From an uncultured Algibacter sp. (GTDB taxonomy: Bacteria > Bacteroidota > Bacteroidia > Flavobacteriales > Flavobacteriaceae), in assembly GCA_947502405.1 (NCBI GenBank), contig CANMZT010000001.1, positions 124,001 through 188,000 of the forward strand: 64,000 nt of DNA, in the 5' to 3' direction. The translations under genes and the position numbers were made by a program. The notes below the pieces were generated by a model. It had not been told where the DNA came from. It saw only the letters and a list, made by a program, of their open reading frames with translations, and searched no databases. Position 1 is the first letter of the stretch. Each line of letters opens with the position of its first letter. Shown piece after piece: positions 17,586-26,588 of this stretch.

Positions 17586-18512
17586 CTATTTTCTCTCATA
17601 AGTTAAAAAAGAAAACTCATAATCATGGTTTGCGTCTTTTTTATGAAAAACATTGGCAGTTTCTTTCCAAATAGATGCATCAATTTTAGGGAAATAAGTG
17701 TCTGCATCAAACTCATGATGTACACGAGTTAATTCAATTTTATCAGCAATATCCATAGCTTGCTTATAAATTTGTCCGCCTCCAATTATAAATGGTTGCG
17801 GGTCTGTTTTGGTAGCATCAATGGCATCATCTAAGCTATGTACAATGATGACACCTTCTGGGGCTTTGTAATCTTTTTGTCTGGTTATTACAACATGGGT
17901 TCTGTTTGGCAAAGGTTTAGGGAAACTTTCAAAAGTTTTCCGTCCCATAATTATGTGATGCCCGTTAGTAAGGGATTTAAAACGTTTTAAATCATTGCTT
18001 AAATGCCAAATTAACTTATTGCCCAAGCCAATGGCATCATTCTCTGCGGCTGCAACAATAATGGTAAGTTCAGAATTGGTTTTTTTTGTATTTTGTTCTT
18101 CTTTATTAGCTTCAGCATATGCTTCACTTTGTGCGATTAGCTTTTCTTCTTTTAAAAAGCCAGTCTTAAGCTTATCAATACGGTCTTGTTGTTTTGCAAC
18201 CAATTTATCTAGCTGTTGTTTTTCCCAAGCTTTACCCATAAACTTGTTGGTAATAAAAACATTAAACAAGTGGTATAAAAAAAAGAATAGCCAAATTAAA
18301 ATAGCAAACAAAAACCATTCTTTACCAAAAATTTTAAAATCCTTACCAATACCTAAAACAGTATTGGCAATAATTAAAAATATGGCGCCAATTAAAAATA
18401 TTACAAAATGAATATATAAACGCTTTTTCTGTTTGATGCGTTTTTGAGCATTTTCAATAAGCTCTAATTGGTCTTTGTCTATCTGAGGTGTAGATTTCTT
18501 TTTTCCGAACAT
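17586..18512 (-). CDS. folA: Membrane-anchored dihydrofolate reductase (2TM domain-DHFR fusion)
   Basis: The C-terminal part (about 148-308) is dihydrofolate reductase, which makes tetrahydrofolate with NADPH: LTIIVAAAENDAIGLGNKL, the substrate Asp in WHLSNDLKRFK (D174), MGRKTFESFP and the FIIGGGQIY NADPH loop. The N-terminal 148 residues are extra: a basic stretch, two membrane helices (about 33-52 and 66-86, like the 2TM domain) and a charged coiled coil (about 95-140). Ordinary FolA is about 160 residues. The reductase should hang on the cytoplasmic side of the inner membrane. thyA, the partner enzyme regenerating dihydrofolate, lies 0.8 kb away on the same strand. Confidence 0.93.
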   Translation of the reverse strand: MFGKKKSTPQIDKDQLELIENAQKRIKQKKRLYIHFVIFLIGAIFLIIANTVLGIGKDFKIFGKEWFLFAILIWLFFFLYHLFNVFITNKFMGKAWEKQQLDKLVAKQQDRIDKLKTGFLKEEKLIAQSEAYAEANKEEQNTKKTNSELTIIVAAAENDAIGLGNKLIWHLSNDLKRFKSLTNGHHIIMGRKTFESFPKPLPNRTHVVITRQKDYKAPEGVIIVHSLDDAIDATKTDPQPFIIGGGQIYKQAMDIADKIELTRVHHEFDADTYFPKIDASIWKETANVFHKKDANHDYEFSFLTYERK

Positions 18513-18828
18513 ATAAATGAAATAACGACTGTAAAGTTAAAGCTTTTTAATAAGATTAAAACATGAAATTAAAACACTTAAGTTAAATGTCCAAGCGAAA
18601 ACGATTTAGCTTTAAAAAGTACTGATAATCAGACAAAAACGATAATTTTAGATTGTTAATTATATAAAATTTTTGCTAAATTTTTATATACTTTGATATT
18701 TTGTAGAATGCAAATTATCAAATTGATAATTTTTTGAAAGTAAAGAGTTTTAAGTAGTTAGGGTTTTAAATAGTTTATAAATTTGCAGTGTTAAAACTTG
18801 AAAAAAGTACATTAAAAATAATATTATT
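18513..18828 (+). promoter_or_regulatory. Divergent intergenic region; promoter of the CBM48 gene
   Basis: A 316-base AT-rich gap between folA and the CBM48 gene. The only clear element is TAAATTTG at 18778-18785, an exact -7 box for the plus strand about 45 bases before the CBM48 start; no good -33 box is seen. A short inverted pair of AAATTATCA and TGATAATTT (about 18711-18731) is also present. No reading frame was found. Confidence 0.45.
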
Positions 18829-19125
18829 ATGGCTATTAAAAAACAATTTTTAAAAAGTAAACCAGTTTGTAAAGTAACTTTTTCTTTACCAGCTGAAGAC
18901 GCAAAAAAAGTATCTGTTGTTGGATCTTTTAACGAATGGAATGCTAAAAAAGCACCACTTAAAAAATTAAAGAATGGTACCTTTAAAGGGACTGTTGATT
19001 TAGAAGCTGGAAACTCTTACGAATTTAAATACATTGTTGACGGTGTTTACGTTAATGATGAAGCAGCTGATGCTTATGCATGGAATGACTTTGCAGGAGC
19101 AGAAAACGGTGTTTTAAACGTTTAG
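18829..19125 (+). CDS. Stand-alone glycogen-binding (CBM48, early-set) protein
   Basis: A 98-residue protein that is nothing but one early-set carbohydrate-binding module of the CBM48/AMPK-beta kind: KVTFSLPAEDAKKVSVVGSFNEW, then a GTFKGTVDLEAGNSYEFKYIVDG segment, with Trp and Lys residues where glycogen-binding CBM48 modules have them. No catalytic domain, signal peptide or membrane segment. In other proteins such modules bind alpha-glucan or target enzymes to it. It has its own promoter and terminator, so it is not a fragment. Role unknown. Confidence 0.85.
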   Translation: MAIKKQFLKSKPVCKVTFSLPAEDAKKVSVVGSFNEWNAKKAPLKKLKNGTFKGTVDLEAGNSYEFKYIVDGVYVNDEAADAYAWNDFAGAENGVLNV

Positions 19126-19145
19126 TTATCAGTTTTAAAATAACA

Positions 19146-19178
19146 CAAAAGCACCTCAAATAGAGGTGCTTTTTTTAT
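19146..19178 (+). terminator. Terminator after the CBM48 gene
   Basis: Hairpin AAAAGCACCTC-AAATA-GAGGTGCTTTT followed by a T run, about 20 bases past the stop. Confidence 0.9.
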
Positions 19179-19326
19179 TTGTATATGTTTTGTTGGCTTT
19201 CATAGCTTCAAAAAGGATACCACTGTTATTCCTTGTGTGTGCTTTTTGATGAAGGTTTTTTAATGATTTTTTTTGGTTTCTGTTAATGCAAAGCCAAGTT
19301 GAAAAATACTTGATTATTGGAGCTTC

Positions 19327-20151
19327 CTAAACAGCCACAACACCTTTAATATGTGGATGCGGATTATAATCTTCCAACGTAAAGTCTTCAAAATCAAAAT
19401 CAAAAATATCTTTGATATCTGGATTAAGAATCATTTTTGGTAAAGGACGAATATCCCTTGAAAGCTGTAATTCTAACTGCTCGTAGTGGTTGCTGTAGAT
19501 GTGTGCATCACCAAACGTATGGATAAATTCTCCGGCTTCATATCCACAAACTTGAGCCATCATCATGGTAAACAAAGCATAGGACGCAATATTAAATGGC
19601 ACACCTAAAAATATATCTGCACTTCTTTGATAAAGTTGGCAAGATAATTTACCATTAGCTACATAAAATTGAAAAAATGCATGACAGGGTGGTAATGCTG
19701 CTTTACCATTTGCTACGTTTTCACTAAAACTTTTAGAAGTATCTGGTAACACCGAAGGATTCCAAGCAGAAACTAGCATTCTCCTGCTGTTTGGATTATT
19801 TTTTAGTGCGTGAATAACCTCTTTAATTTGGTCAATTTCATCATCGTTCCAGTTACGCCATTGATGTCCATAAACAGGGCCTAAATCGCCATTTTCATCA
19901 GCCCACTCATTCCAAATACGAACCCCATTTTCAGTAAGGTATTTTGTGTTTGTATCTCCCTTTAAAAACCAAAGTAATTCATAGATAATAGATTTTAAAT
20001 GAAGTTTTTTGGTAGTTACCATAGGAAACCCTTCACTTAAATCGAAACGCATTTGGTAGCCAAAAACACTCTTGGTACCAGTACCAGTGCGGTCACCTTT
20101 TTCATTTCCGTTTTCTAAAACATGTTTTACTAGGTCGTGGTATTGTTTCAT
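19327..20151 (-). CDS. thyA: Thymidylate synthase
   Basis: Methylates dUMP to dTMP using methylene-tetrahydrofolate and releases dihydrofolate, which the nearby DHFR fusion reduces. 274 residues with the [11 protein letters not shown] start motif (phosphate Arg), the catalytic Cys at about 156 in [28 protein letters not shown] and the [11 protein letters not shown] segment. Length is typical of ThyA; nothing odd. Confidence 0.97.
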   Translation of the reverse strand: MKQYHDLVKHVLENGNEKGDRTGTGTKSVFGYQMRFDLSEGFPMVTTKKLHLKSIIYELLWFLKGDTNTKYLTENGVRIWNEWADENGDLGPVYGHQWRNWNDDEIDQIKEVIHALKNNPNSRRMLVSAWNPSVLPDTSKSFSENVANGKAALPPCHAFFQFYVANGKLSCQLYQRSADIFLGVPFNIASYALFTMMMAQVCGYEAGEFIHTFGDAHIYSNHYEQLELQLSRDIRPLPKMILNPDIKDIFDFDFEDFTLEDYNPHPHIKGVVAV

Positions 20152-20290
20152 AATAAGTCCCTGCGAAATCAGGAATTTCTTTTAGGTTATACGTTTGCTA
20201 AAATAGAAATTCAGCGGATACGAATTTAATCAAAACCTCAAGTTTTATTTTGACAATTTAATGGATAGATATTAAAAAGTTATTAACCGC

Positions 20291-20998
20291 TTAACGCATT
20301 TCAACTTTATTCAAAACAGTTTTTCTATAGGATTTTCCAATAGGTAATTTAATTTCATTTTGCAGAACAATTTGGTTTCCGTCTATCAATTTTAAATGAT
20401 TAAAATTTATAATAAATGATTTATGAATGCGCAAAAAGTCATCAGATAATTTAATTAAAAAGTCTGAAAGAGTTTGCGGTGTTAAAATCATTTTATCTGT
20501 ATATATTTTTATATAGTTGCCGTAAGCTTCAATATGACTAATGGTTTCCAAGTTTATCTTGATAATCTTCTTATCGCTTTTAACAAAAATAAAATTTGTT
20601 GCGGTTTCGTTCTGAACAACAACGGTGTTTTGATTAGACTGATTTTTTTGTTGCACTTTTAATACCGCTTGTAAAAAGCGTTCAAAAGAAAAGGGTTTTA
20701 ATAAATAATCAGTAACTGATAACTCAAAACCTTCAATAGCATATTCAGAATAAGCTGTGGTGATTATAACTTCTGGCTTTTGTTGTAAGGTTTTCAGTAA
20801 GCTTAAGCCTGAAAGTTTAGGCATGTTTATATCTAGAAAAAGTAAATCTACTTGTTTCGTTTGTAGTATATCCATAACCTCAAAAGCATTTTTACAAGAT
20901 GCTAGCAATTCCAAATTCGGTATTTCTTTAATATAGCTTTCTAAAATTTGACGCGCTATAGGCTCATCATCAGCTATGATGCATTGTAAAGGATTCAT
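20291..20998 (-). CDS. LytTR-family response regulator
   Basis: A 235-residue DNA-binding response regulator. The receiver domain (1-120) has DDEP near residue 10, the phospho-acceptor Asp56 in FLDINMPKLSG and Lys in LLKPFSFERF. The LytTR domain (about 135-235) ends with RIHKSFIINFNHLKLID and KLPIGKSYRK. Its start abuts the stop of the sensor kinase upstream (TAAATG), so they form a two-component pair. The divergent ABC transporter operon is the likely target. Confidence 0.95.
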   Translation of the reverse strand: MNPLQCIIADDEPIARQILESYIKEIPNLELLASCKNAFEVMDILQTKQVDLLFLDINMPKLSGLSLLKTLQQKPEVIITTAYSEYAIEGFELSVTDYLLKPFSFERFLQAVLKVQQKNQSNQNTVVVQNETATNFIFVKSDKKIIKINLETISHIEAYGNYIKIYTDKMILTPQTLSDFLIKLSDDFLRIHKSFIINFNHLKLIDGNQIVLQNEIKLPIGKSYRKTVLNKVEMR

Positions 20999-21976
20999 TT
21001 AAAAATGGAGTTTTAATTTAATATGATAATACCCGTTTTTGTTATCTATTTTTAACTGATGTTTGTTAGGATACAATAATTGCAGTCTCTTTTTTACATT
21101 GTTTAACCCAATACCGCTTCTTCCTTTTTCTAAAGCGGTTTCATTCAACTTAGATTCATCAACTGAGTTTGTACATTCAAAGCATAAGGTTTCATGTTCA
21201 ACTTTTAAATCAACCAAAACTGAACTTTTCTTATTTTTCACATCACCTAGATGCTTAAATGCATTTTCAACAAAAACAATTAAAAGCATGGGTGCAATTG
21301 ATTTTGATTCAAAATTTCCAGAATTATTAAACTGAATAGTTGTTTGATCTTCCAATCTAATTTTCTCCAACGACATATAATTCTCTAAATATTGTATTTC
21401 TTTTTTTAAGGGTACTAGCTTATCTTTAGTTTCATATAAGCTGTATCTTAACAAGTCTGAAAGTTTTAGCATTAAATCTGGTAATTTATCAGATTTCACT
21501 ACAGATAACCCATATAAGTTATTTAGCGTATTAAATAAAAAATGCGGGTTTAATTGTGCTTTTAGCAGCTTTAATTCTGCTTCCTTTTCTTCTTGACGAC
21601 GCAAAAAGCTATCTCGAGAAATTTTTAAGGCACTACCAAATGTTAGTGCTAATATAATAACACCTAAAAAGTTTAAGAACATGGCTAAACTTAAATCTTG
21701 AGAAATGGATAGGCTTAAAAAGCATACAGAAATTCCAGTAAAAACGATTGTGTTTATTATAAAAAAAATAAAAAAACGGAACTTACTTTTATTAAATAGC
21801 GGAAGGATAAAAAGATTATTTACGTAAACAGCTGGAGCCAATAAAATAATTATAAAAAATGCAGTTAGTAATTTATTTCCAGAAGTAATGGTGCCAGTAA
21901 GAATTAAAAAGAGGCAAAACCAAATAAATATATTTTGTGCAATTTTATTGTCTATCCAATGGTCTAATTTCGACAT
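20999..21976 (-). CDS. LytS/YehU-type sensor histidine kinase
   Basis: A 325-residue membrane kinase. Four hydrophobic helices (about 15-115) are followed by the His_kinase domain with LNPHFLFNTLNNLYGL (phospho-His145) and a C-terminal ATPase with IAPMLLIVFVENAFKH and GIGLNNVKKRL. There is no large sensor domain, so it may sense membrane state or work with the linked transporter; this is inference. Confidence 0.94.
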   Translation of the reverse strand: MSKLDHWIDNKIAQNIFIWFCLFLILTGTITSGNKLLTAFFIIILLAPAVYVNNLFILPLFNKSKFRFFIFFIINTIVFTGISVCFLSLSISQDLSLAMFLNFLGVIILALTFGSALKISRDSFLRRQEEKEAELKLLKAQLNPHFLFNTLNNLYGLSVVKSDKLPDLMLKLSDLLRYSLYETKDKLVPLKKEIQYLENYMSLEKIRLEDQTTIQFNNSGNFESKSIAPMLLIVFVENAFKHLGDVKNKKSSVLVDLKVEHETLCFECTNSVDESKLNETALEKGRSGIGLNNVKKRLQLLYPNKHQLKIDNKNGYYHIKLKLHF

Positions 21977-22193
21977 ATAATTGGTTTAAGTATCCTTTCA
22001 AAAATACCAATTCATATACAACTGTCATTTTTTTAATGATGAAAGTTGCCAAATTAAGTTTAAACGAATCTATTTTAATGATATAAAGGTTTTTTACCCT
22101 TATCATTTTTTAAAAGACGTTTGTCATTCCTTTTTTTAGTTGTTGGATTATTACGAGAGTTTTGGGGTATTATAAATCATAAAACTTATAAAA

Positions 22194-22598
22194 ATGAATC
22201 ATTTAATTCAACTCTCAATGACTATCGCATTATTATTTCAAAGTATAGCATTTAGCCAAACAGCAACTTTAGATACTAATACCAATGAAAATAGTATTAG
22301 TACAAATGATGAAAGCCAAAAACAGGAAATACAAACTAATACCTATGAAGACTTTATAGGAAGTTATTTTTTAGCCGAAGCTAATCTTACTTTAACAATT
22401 GTTCAAGAAGCAGATAAATACTATTTAGTTTCTCCTGGCTCTAAAGATATATTGACTCAAAAGAATGAAACCACATTATATGAAGCTATGCGAGGTGTAG
22501 CATTAGAACGTATTGATGGTGATAAAAACGCTTTAAAGTTTACTCAAAATGGTTATGTGACTAAAATAAAAAGAGTTGATAATAAAGAAGGAAAATAA
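22194..22598 (+). CDS. Small secreted protein ahead of an ABC transporter
   Basis: A 134-residue protein with a signal peptide (residues 1-22, ending AFSQ), an Asn/Thr/Ser-rich linker and a compact domain from about 52 (YEDFIGSYFLAEANLTLTI) that looks like a small beta structure. No family recognised. It lies 5 bases before the ABC ATPase and is probably in its operon. Confidence 0.7.
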   Translation: MNHLIQLSMTIALLFQSIAFSQTATLDTNTNENSISTNDESQKQEIQTNTYEDFIGSYFLAEANLTLTIVQEADKYYLVSPGSKDILTQKNETTLYEAMRGVALERIDGDKNALKFTQNGYVTKIKRVDNKEGK

Positions 22599-22603
22599 AG
22601 ATT

Positions 22604-23467
22604 ATGCAATTAGATGTTCAAAATATATCAAAAAAATACGGTCGTGATAAATACGGATTAAAAGACTTTTCAATTACCATAGATAAAGGTGTTTTGGGTT
22701 TGTTAGGTCCAAATGGAGCGGGTAAATCAACACTTCTTAAAATGATTGCAACTGTAAGCAAACCAACCCATGGTGTTATTCTTTTGAATAAGAATAATAT
22801 TTTGAAAGATGCAAACTATATGCGTAAACAATTAGGGTTTTTACCACAAGATTTCGGAGTATATCCAAATTTAAATGCGTATGAATTCTTAGAATATATT
22901 GCAGCTATGAAAGGGGTTGGAGGAAGCCATTTAAAACTAAGAATCAAGCAACTATTAGATAGCTTAAATCTCGCAGATGTGGCGCATAAACCAATTGGAT
23001 CTTATTCAGGAGGTATGAAGCAACGTATTGGTATTGCTCAGGCCTTGTTAAATGACCCGAAACTTATCATTTTTGATGAACCTACAGTAGGCTTAGACCC
23101 TGAAGAACGTGTACGTTTCAGGAATTTAGTTTCAGATTTAGCAAACGACTCTATTGTTATTCTATCATCACATATAGTTTCTGATATAGATACCATTGCT
23201 GATAAAGTTGCAGTTATGAAAAACGGTTCATTAATAACTAATGGCATTCAAGAGGATATTATTGAATCAGTAAGTGGGAAAGTATTTGAAATCTTAATAG
23301 ATAAGAATGATTTATCAACCTTTAAAGACAAACAAATTGTTGTGAGTACAACTAGAAAAAAAGGCAAATTAAAGGTAAGGTATATAAGTGCAAATCCTAT
23401 TGGAAATTCAATTGCACAACAAGCAAATTTGGAAGATGCCTATTTGTATTTAACAAAAACGAATTGA
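22604..23467 (+). CDS. ABC transporter ATP-binding protein
   Basis: A 287-residue cytoplasmic ATPase. Walker A GPNGAGKST at 35-43, the Q-loop in FLPQDFG, signature YSGGMKQR at about 131, Walker B LIIFDEPTVGLDP and the switch His in SSHIVSDID. The DrrA/CcmA-like layout fits an exporter or efflux pump with the membrane protein next to it (1 base gap). Confidence 0.95.
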   Translation: MQLDVQNISKKYGRDKYGLKDFSITIDKGVLGLLGPNGAGKSTLLKMIATVSKPTHGVILLNKNNILKDANYMRKQLGFLPQDFGVYPNLNAYEFLEYIAAMKGVGGSHLKLRIKQLLDSLNLADVAHKPIGSYSGGMKQRIGIAQALLNDPKLIIFDEPTVGLDPEERVRFRNLVSDLANDSIVILSSHIVSDIDTIADKVAVMKNGSLITNGIQEDIIESVSGKVFEILIDKNDLSTFKDKQIVVSTTRKKGKLKVRYISANPIGNSIAQQANLEDAYLYLTKTN

Positions 23468-23468
23468 T

Positions 23469-25022
23469 ATGAAACTATTTTTACAGACCATAAAATATGA
23501 CTATTTGCAACGTACAAGAAGTTATGCGTTTTTAATAACACTTTGCGCTAGTTTAGCAATAGCTTACACTTTTGTGCCAGAACCAAATGCAAGTTATTCT
23601 ACAATTAGAATTGCTGATTATGTTGGTTCTTATAACTCAGCTTGGTTTGGTTATGTAACTGCTATCATGACAAGTGTTTTCTTGTCTTTAGTTGGGTTTT
23701 ATTTAGTTAATAACGGAATTAAAACAGATTTTAATACCAAAGTAGGGCAAATAATTGCTTCTACTAAAGTTTCCAATTTTAAATATTTACTGTTTAAAAC
23801 ACTAAGTAATTTTATGGTGCTAATCACTATCGTATTTTGCGTTTTTTTAATGAGTATTTTACTTTTCTTTTTATATAATGATGGCACAGCCTTTAGTCTT
23901 TTTCAATTTGTAAAACCTTATGTGTTAGTTACGTTACCAGCACTTTTCTTCATAGCGGTTTTAGCTGTAGTTTTTGAAGTGTTTTTAATGAAATATAGTG
24001 CTATTCAAAATGTATTATTCTTTTTCATGTTTTCATCGATGATGGTTTTTGTACCCAAAACTGAAAATCAGCATGCTCTAGATGTTTTTGGAACAAAAAT
24101 AGTTATTGAGCAAATGGAGGAATCTGTAAAATTAATTACAAATTCTGATGCTGATGAAGATTTATCAATAGGATACGTTCTGGGGAACACCAAAAAAGCT
24201 AAAAAATTTGATTTTAATGGTGTTGATTTTCCTAGGGTATTTGTTTTGAGTCGATTGTTATGGATCCTTTTTGGGTTTGGAATAATTACTGCGATCACCC
24301 CTTTTTTTAAACGATTTAGTGATAGAGAAAGCATGAAATTTAAAAGAGTGAAGTCAGTTAAAGGTGAGGTTAATGAATTTAAAGAGGTTGTTATAGAAAA
24401 TCTATCAAAACCAAAAATTAGCTACAGCATTTTTCCTTTATGTAAAACCGAGCTGCTAATGTTATTTAGAAAGGGAAAAAAATGGTTCTGGATAATAAAT
24501 ATTATTGGGATGGTATTATTGGTAGTACTCCCATTAGAAATGGCACATCAATTAGTGTTACCTGTTTTATGGTTTCTGCAAGTAAATAGACTATCAGATT
24601 TAGTGACTAAGGAAACTTTTTATAATACCCATTATTTTGTTTTTGCTTCTTACAAGCCGTTGCAACGTGTACTGATTTCTCAATTATTTGCAGGCATAGT
24701 TTTGATGTTATTTTTGTCTTTACCTTTAATGATAAGATATGCTTTTGAATCGCATTTCATGGCTTTTACATCGATATTATTAGGAGGTGTTTTTATTGTG
24801 CTATTAGCATCTGTATTAGGTATTTTAACTCAAGGTAAAAAACTATTTGAAGTCTTATTTTTTATGATTGCTTATGCAAATATTAATGGGATTATATATG
24901 CTGATTACTTTGGAGGATTTCAAGATGGTGTATCTTATTTGTTGAAACTCATAGTATGTATCAGTGTTTTTATCACTTTGATTGTTTTAGTGAGAAAAAG
25001 ACAAGTTGTAAATTTAGCTTGA
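23469..25022 (+). CDS. ABC transporter membrane protein
   Basis: A 517-residue membrane protein with about 12 hydrophobic segments in two halves split by a loop (about 215-300), as in ABC-2 type permeases that have two six-helix halves. It follows the ATPase by 1 base. With the divergent LytTR/LytS-type pair this resembles regulator-linked export modules for membrane-active compounds; substrate unknown. Confidence 0.85.
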   Translation: MKLFLQTIKYDYLQRTRSYAFLITLCASLAIAYTFVPEPNASYSTIRIADYVGSYNSAWFGYVTAIMTSVFLSLVGFYLVNNGIKTDFNTKVGQIIASTKVSNFKYLLFKTLSNFMVLITIVFCVFLMSILLFFLYNDGTAFSLFQFVKPYVLVTLPALFFIAVLAVVFEVFLMKYSAIQNVLFFFMFSSMMVFVPKTENQHALDVFGTKIVIEQMEESVKLITNSDADEDLSIGYVLGNTKKAKKFDFNGVDFPRVFVLSRLLWILFGFGIITAITPFFKRFSDRESMKFKRVKSVKGEVNEFKEVVIENLSKPKISYSIFPLCKTELLMLFRKGKKWFWIINIIGMVLLVVLPLEMAHQLVLPVLWFLQVNRLSDLVTKETFYNTHYFVFASYKPLQRVLISQLFAGIVLMLFLSLPLMIRYAFESHFMAFTSILLGGVFIVLLASVLGILTQGKKLFEVLFFMIAYANINGIIYADYFGGFQDGVSYLLKLIVCISVFITLIVLVRKRQVVNLA

Positions 25023-25044
25023 AAACTATTAGACGTAAAGGTTG

Positions 25045-26574
25045 TTAGCCTATAATCATTCCAGCTATAGTAGCTGAAATTAAAGATGCAATTGTGCCAC
25101 CAATTAGGGCTTTCATTCCAAATTTGGAAAGTGTTTTACGTTGTCCTGGAGCTAATGAGCCAATACCGCCAATCTGAATACCAATGGAAGCAAAATTCGC
25201 AAACCCACAGAGCATATAGGTTGCCATAATTATAGACTTTTCGTAACTCAGGTGAATTGCGTTGGAAACATCTTTTAAATCTCTAAGTTGGATATAACCT
25301 ATAAATTCGCTTGCGGCTAATTTTATTCCGAGCAGTTGTCCCATTAAAGCCATATCTTCTGAAGCTACACCAATAAGCCACATAAGGGGTGCAAAAATAT
25401 ATCCTAGTATAAGTTCTAGAGATAAACTTTCGTAAGTTGTGTTAGAAGCTAACCATCCATTTAATGAAGTTATGTCGCCAATCCAACCTAAAATGCCATT
25501 AAACATGGCAATAAAAGCTACAAATACTAAAAGCATTGCGCCAACATTTACAGCTAATTTTAAACCTTCGGTGGTTCCGTTAGCAATAGCGTCTAAAAAA
25601 TTAGAGCCTATTTTTTCTTGAGAAACAGAAACATCTGTATTAACATCTTCAGTTTGAGGGAATAATATTTTAGAAATTACAATGGCACCAGGTGCAGCCA
25701 TCACTGATGCAGCCAATAAATGCTTAGCATAAAACAATCGCAGCGTAGGGTCATCACCTCCTAGAAACCCAATGTAAGCTGCTAATACAGCGCCGGCAAC
25801 GGTTGCCATTCCACCAATCATAACTAGCAACATCTCAGACTTATTCATTTTTTCTAAATAAGCCTTAATTAAAAGAGGGGCTTCCGTTTGTCCTAAAAAT
25901 ATATTTCCGGCAACACTTAAACTTTCAGCACCAGAAATTTTTAAAGCCTTAGAAAGTAACCATGCCATTGCTTTTACTACTTTTTGAATAATACCTAGGT
26001 AAAAAAGAACAGAGGTTAAGGCGGAAAAGAAAATGATTGTTGGTAACACCTGAAAAGCAAAAATAAACCCAAAAGTATCCATATCAACTACCAAGCCTTC
26101 AAACAAGAATTTGCTCCCAGCTCTAGTAAAATCTAGAACACTTACAAATAAACTACCAATAAATTCAAAAATAGTTTTTATAAACTCAACTTTCAAAACA
26201 CCTATGGCTATTAAGAGTTGAAAAGCCAAACCAATGCCTACAATTTTCCAATCGATGGCTTTTCTATTACTACTAAAAAGAAAAGCAATAAAGATTAGTG
26301 AAACCATACCTAATGCTCCTCGCCATAAACTATTTATAGAGAACCCCTGACTTGGGATGATGGTGTTTTTTGTTTTCTCTGAAGTGGAAGTTTTGGTAGT
26401 GTTTTGTATTTCAGTATCTGAGAAGTTTATTTGAGTTGAATCGATTAAAATAGTTTCTGCTTGTGAAACAATCTCAACAATTTCAGAGGAATCTGTTTTA
26501 GTAATATCTTGCGCTGTTATGGTTGGAGAAAAATATAAGAATGTCGCAAGAATCAGGTAAAACAGCCTTTTCAT
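25045..26574 (-). CDS. Concentrative nucleoside transporter (NupC/CNT family)
   Basis: A 509-residue nucleoside:cation symporter of the inner membrane. The core (about 85-509) has the CNT Nucleos_tra2 features: GQTEAPLLIKAYL, the NSxxx-type gate region and a late ATYMLCGFANFASIGIQIGG segment. Unlike NupC (about 400 residues) it has an extra N-terminal signal peptide (1-21, ITAQ) and a Thr/Ser/Ile-rich periplasmic stretch to about 80. It is followed by the BFN gene upstream with a 14-base gap (same strand), so they may form an operon. Confidence 0.92.
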   Translation of the reverse strand: MKRLFYLILATFLYFSPTITAQDITKTDSSEIVEIVSQAETILIDSTQINFSDTEIQNTTKTSTSEKTKNTIIPSQGFSINSLWRGALGMVSLIFIAFLFSSNRKAIDWKIVGIGLAFQLLIAIGVLKVEFIKTIFEFIGSLFVSVLDFTRAGSKFLFEGLVVDMDTFGFIFAFQVLPTIIFFSALTSVLFYLGIIQKVVKAMAWLLSKALKISGAESLSVAGNIFLGQTEAPLLIKAYLEKMNKSEMLLVMIGGMATVAGAVLAAYIGFLGGDDPTLRLFYAKHLLAASVMAAPGAIVISKILFPQTEDVNTDVSVSQEKIGSNFLDAIANGTTEGLKLAVNVGAMLLVFVAFIAMFNGILGWIGDITSLNGWLASNTTYESLSLELILGYIFAPLMWLIGVASEDMALMGQLLGIKLAASEFIGYIQLRDLKDVSNAIHLSYEKSIIMATYMLCGFANFASIGIQIGGIGSLAPGQRKTLSKFGMKALIGGTIASLISATIAGMIIG

Positions 26575-26588
26575 AATCTTAAATATAG

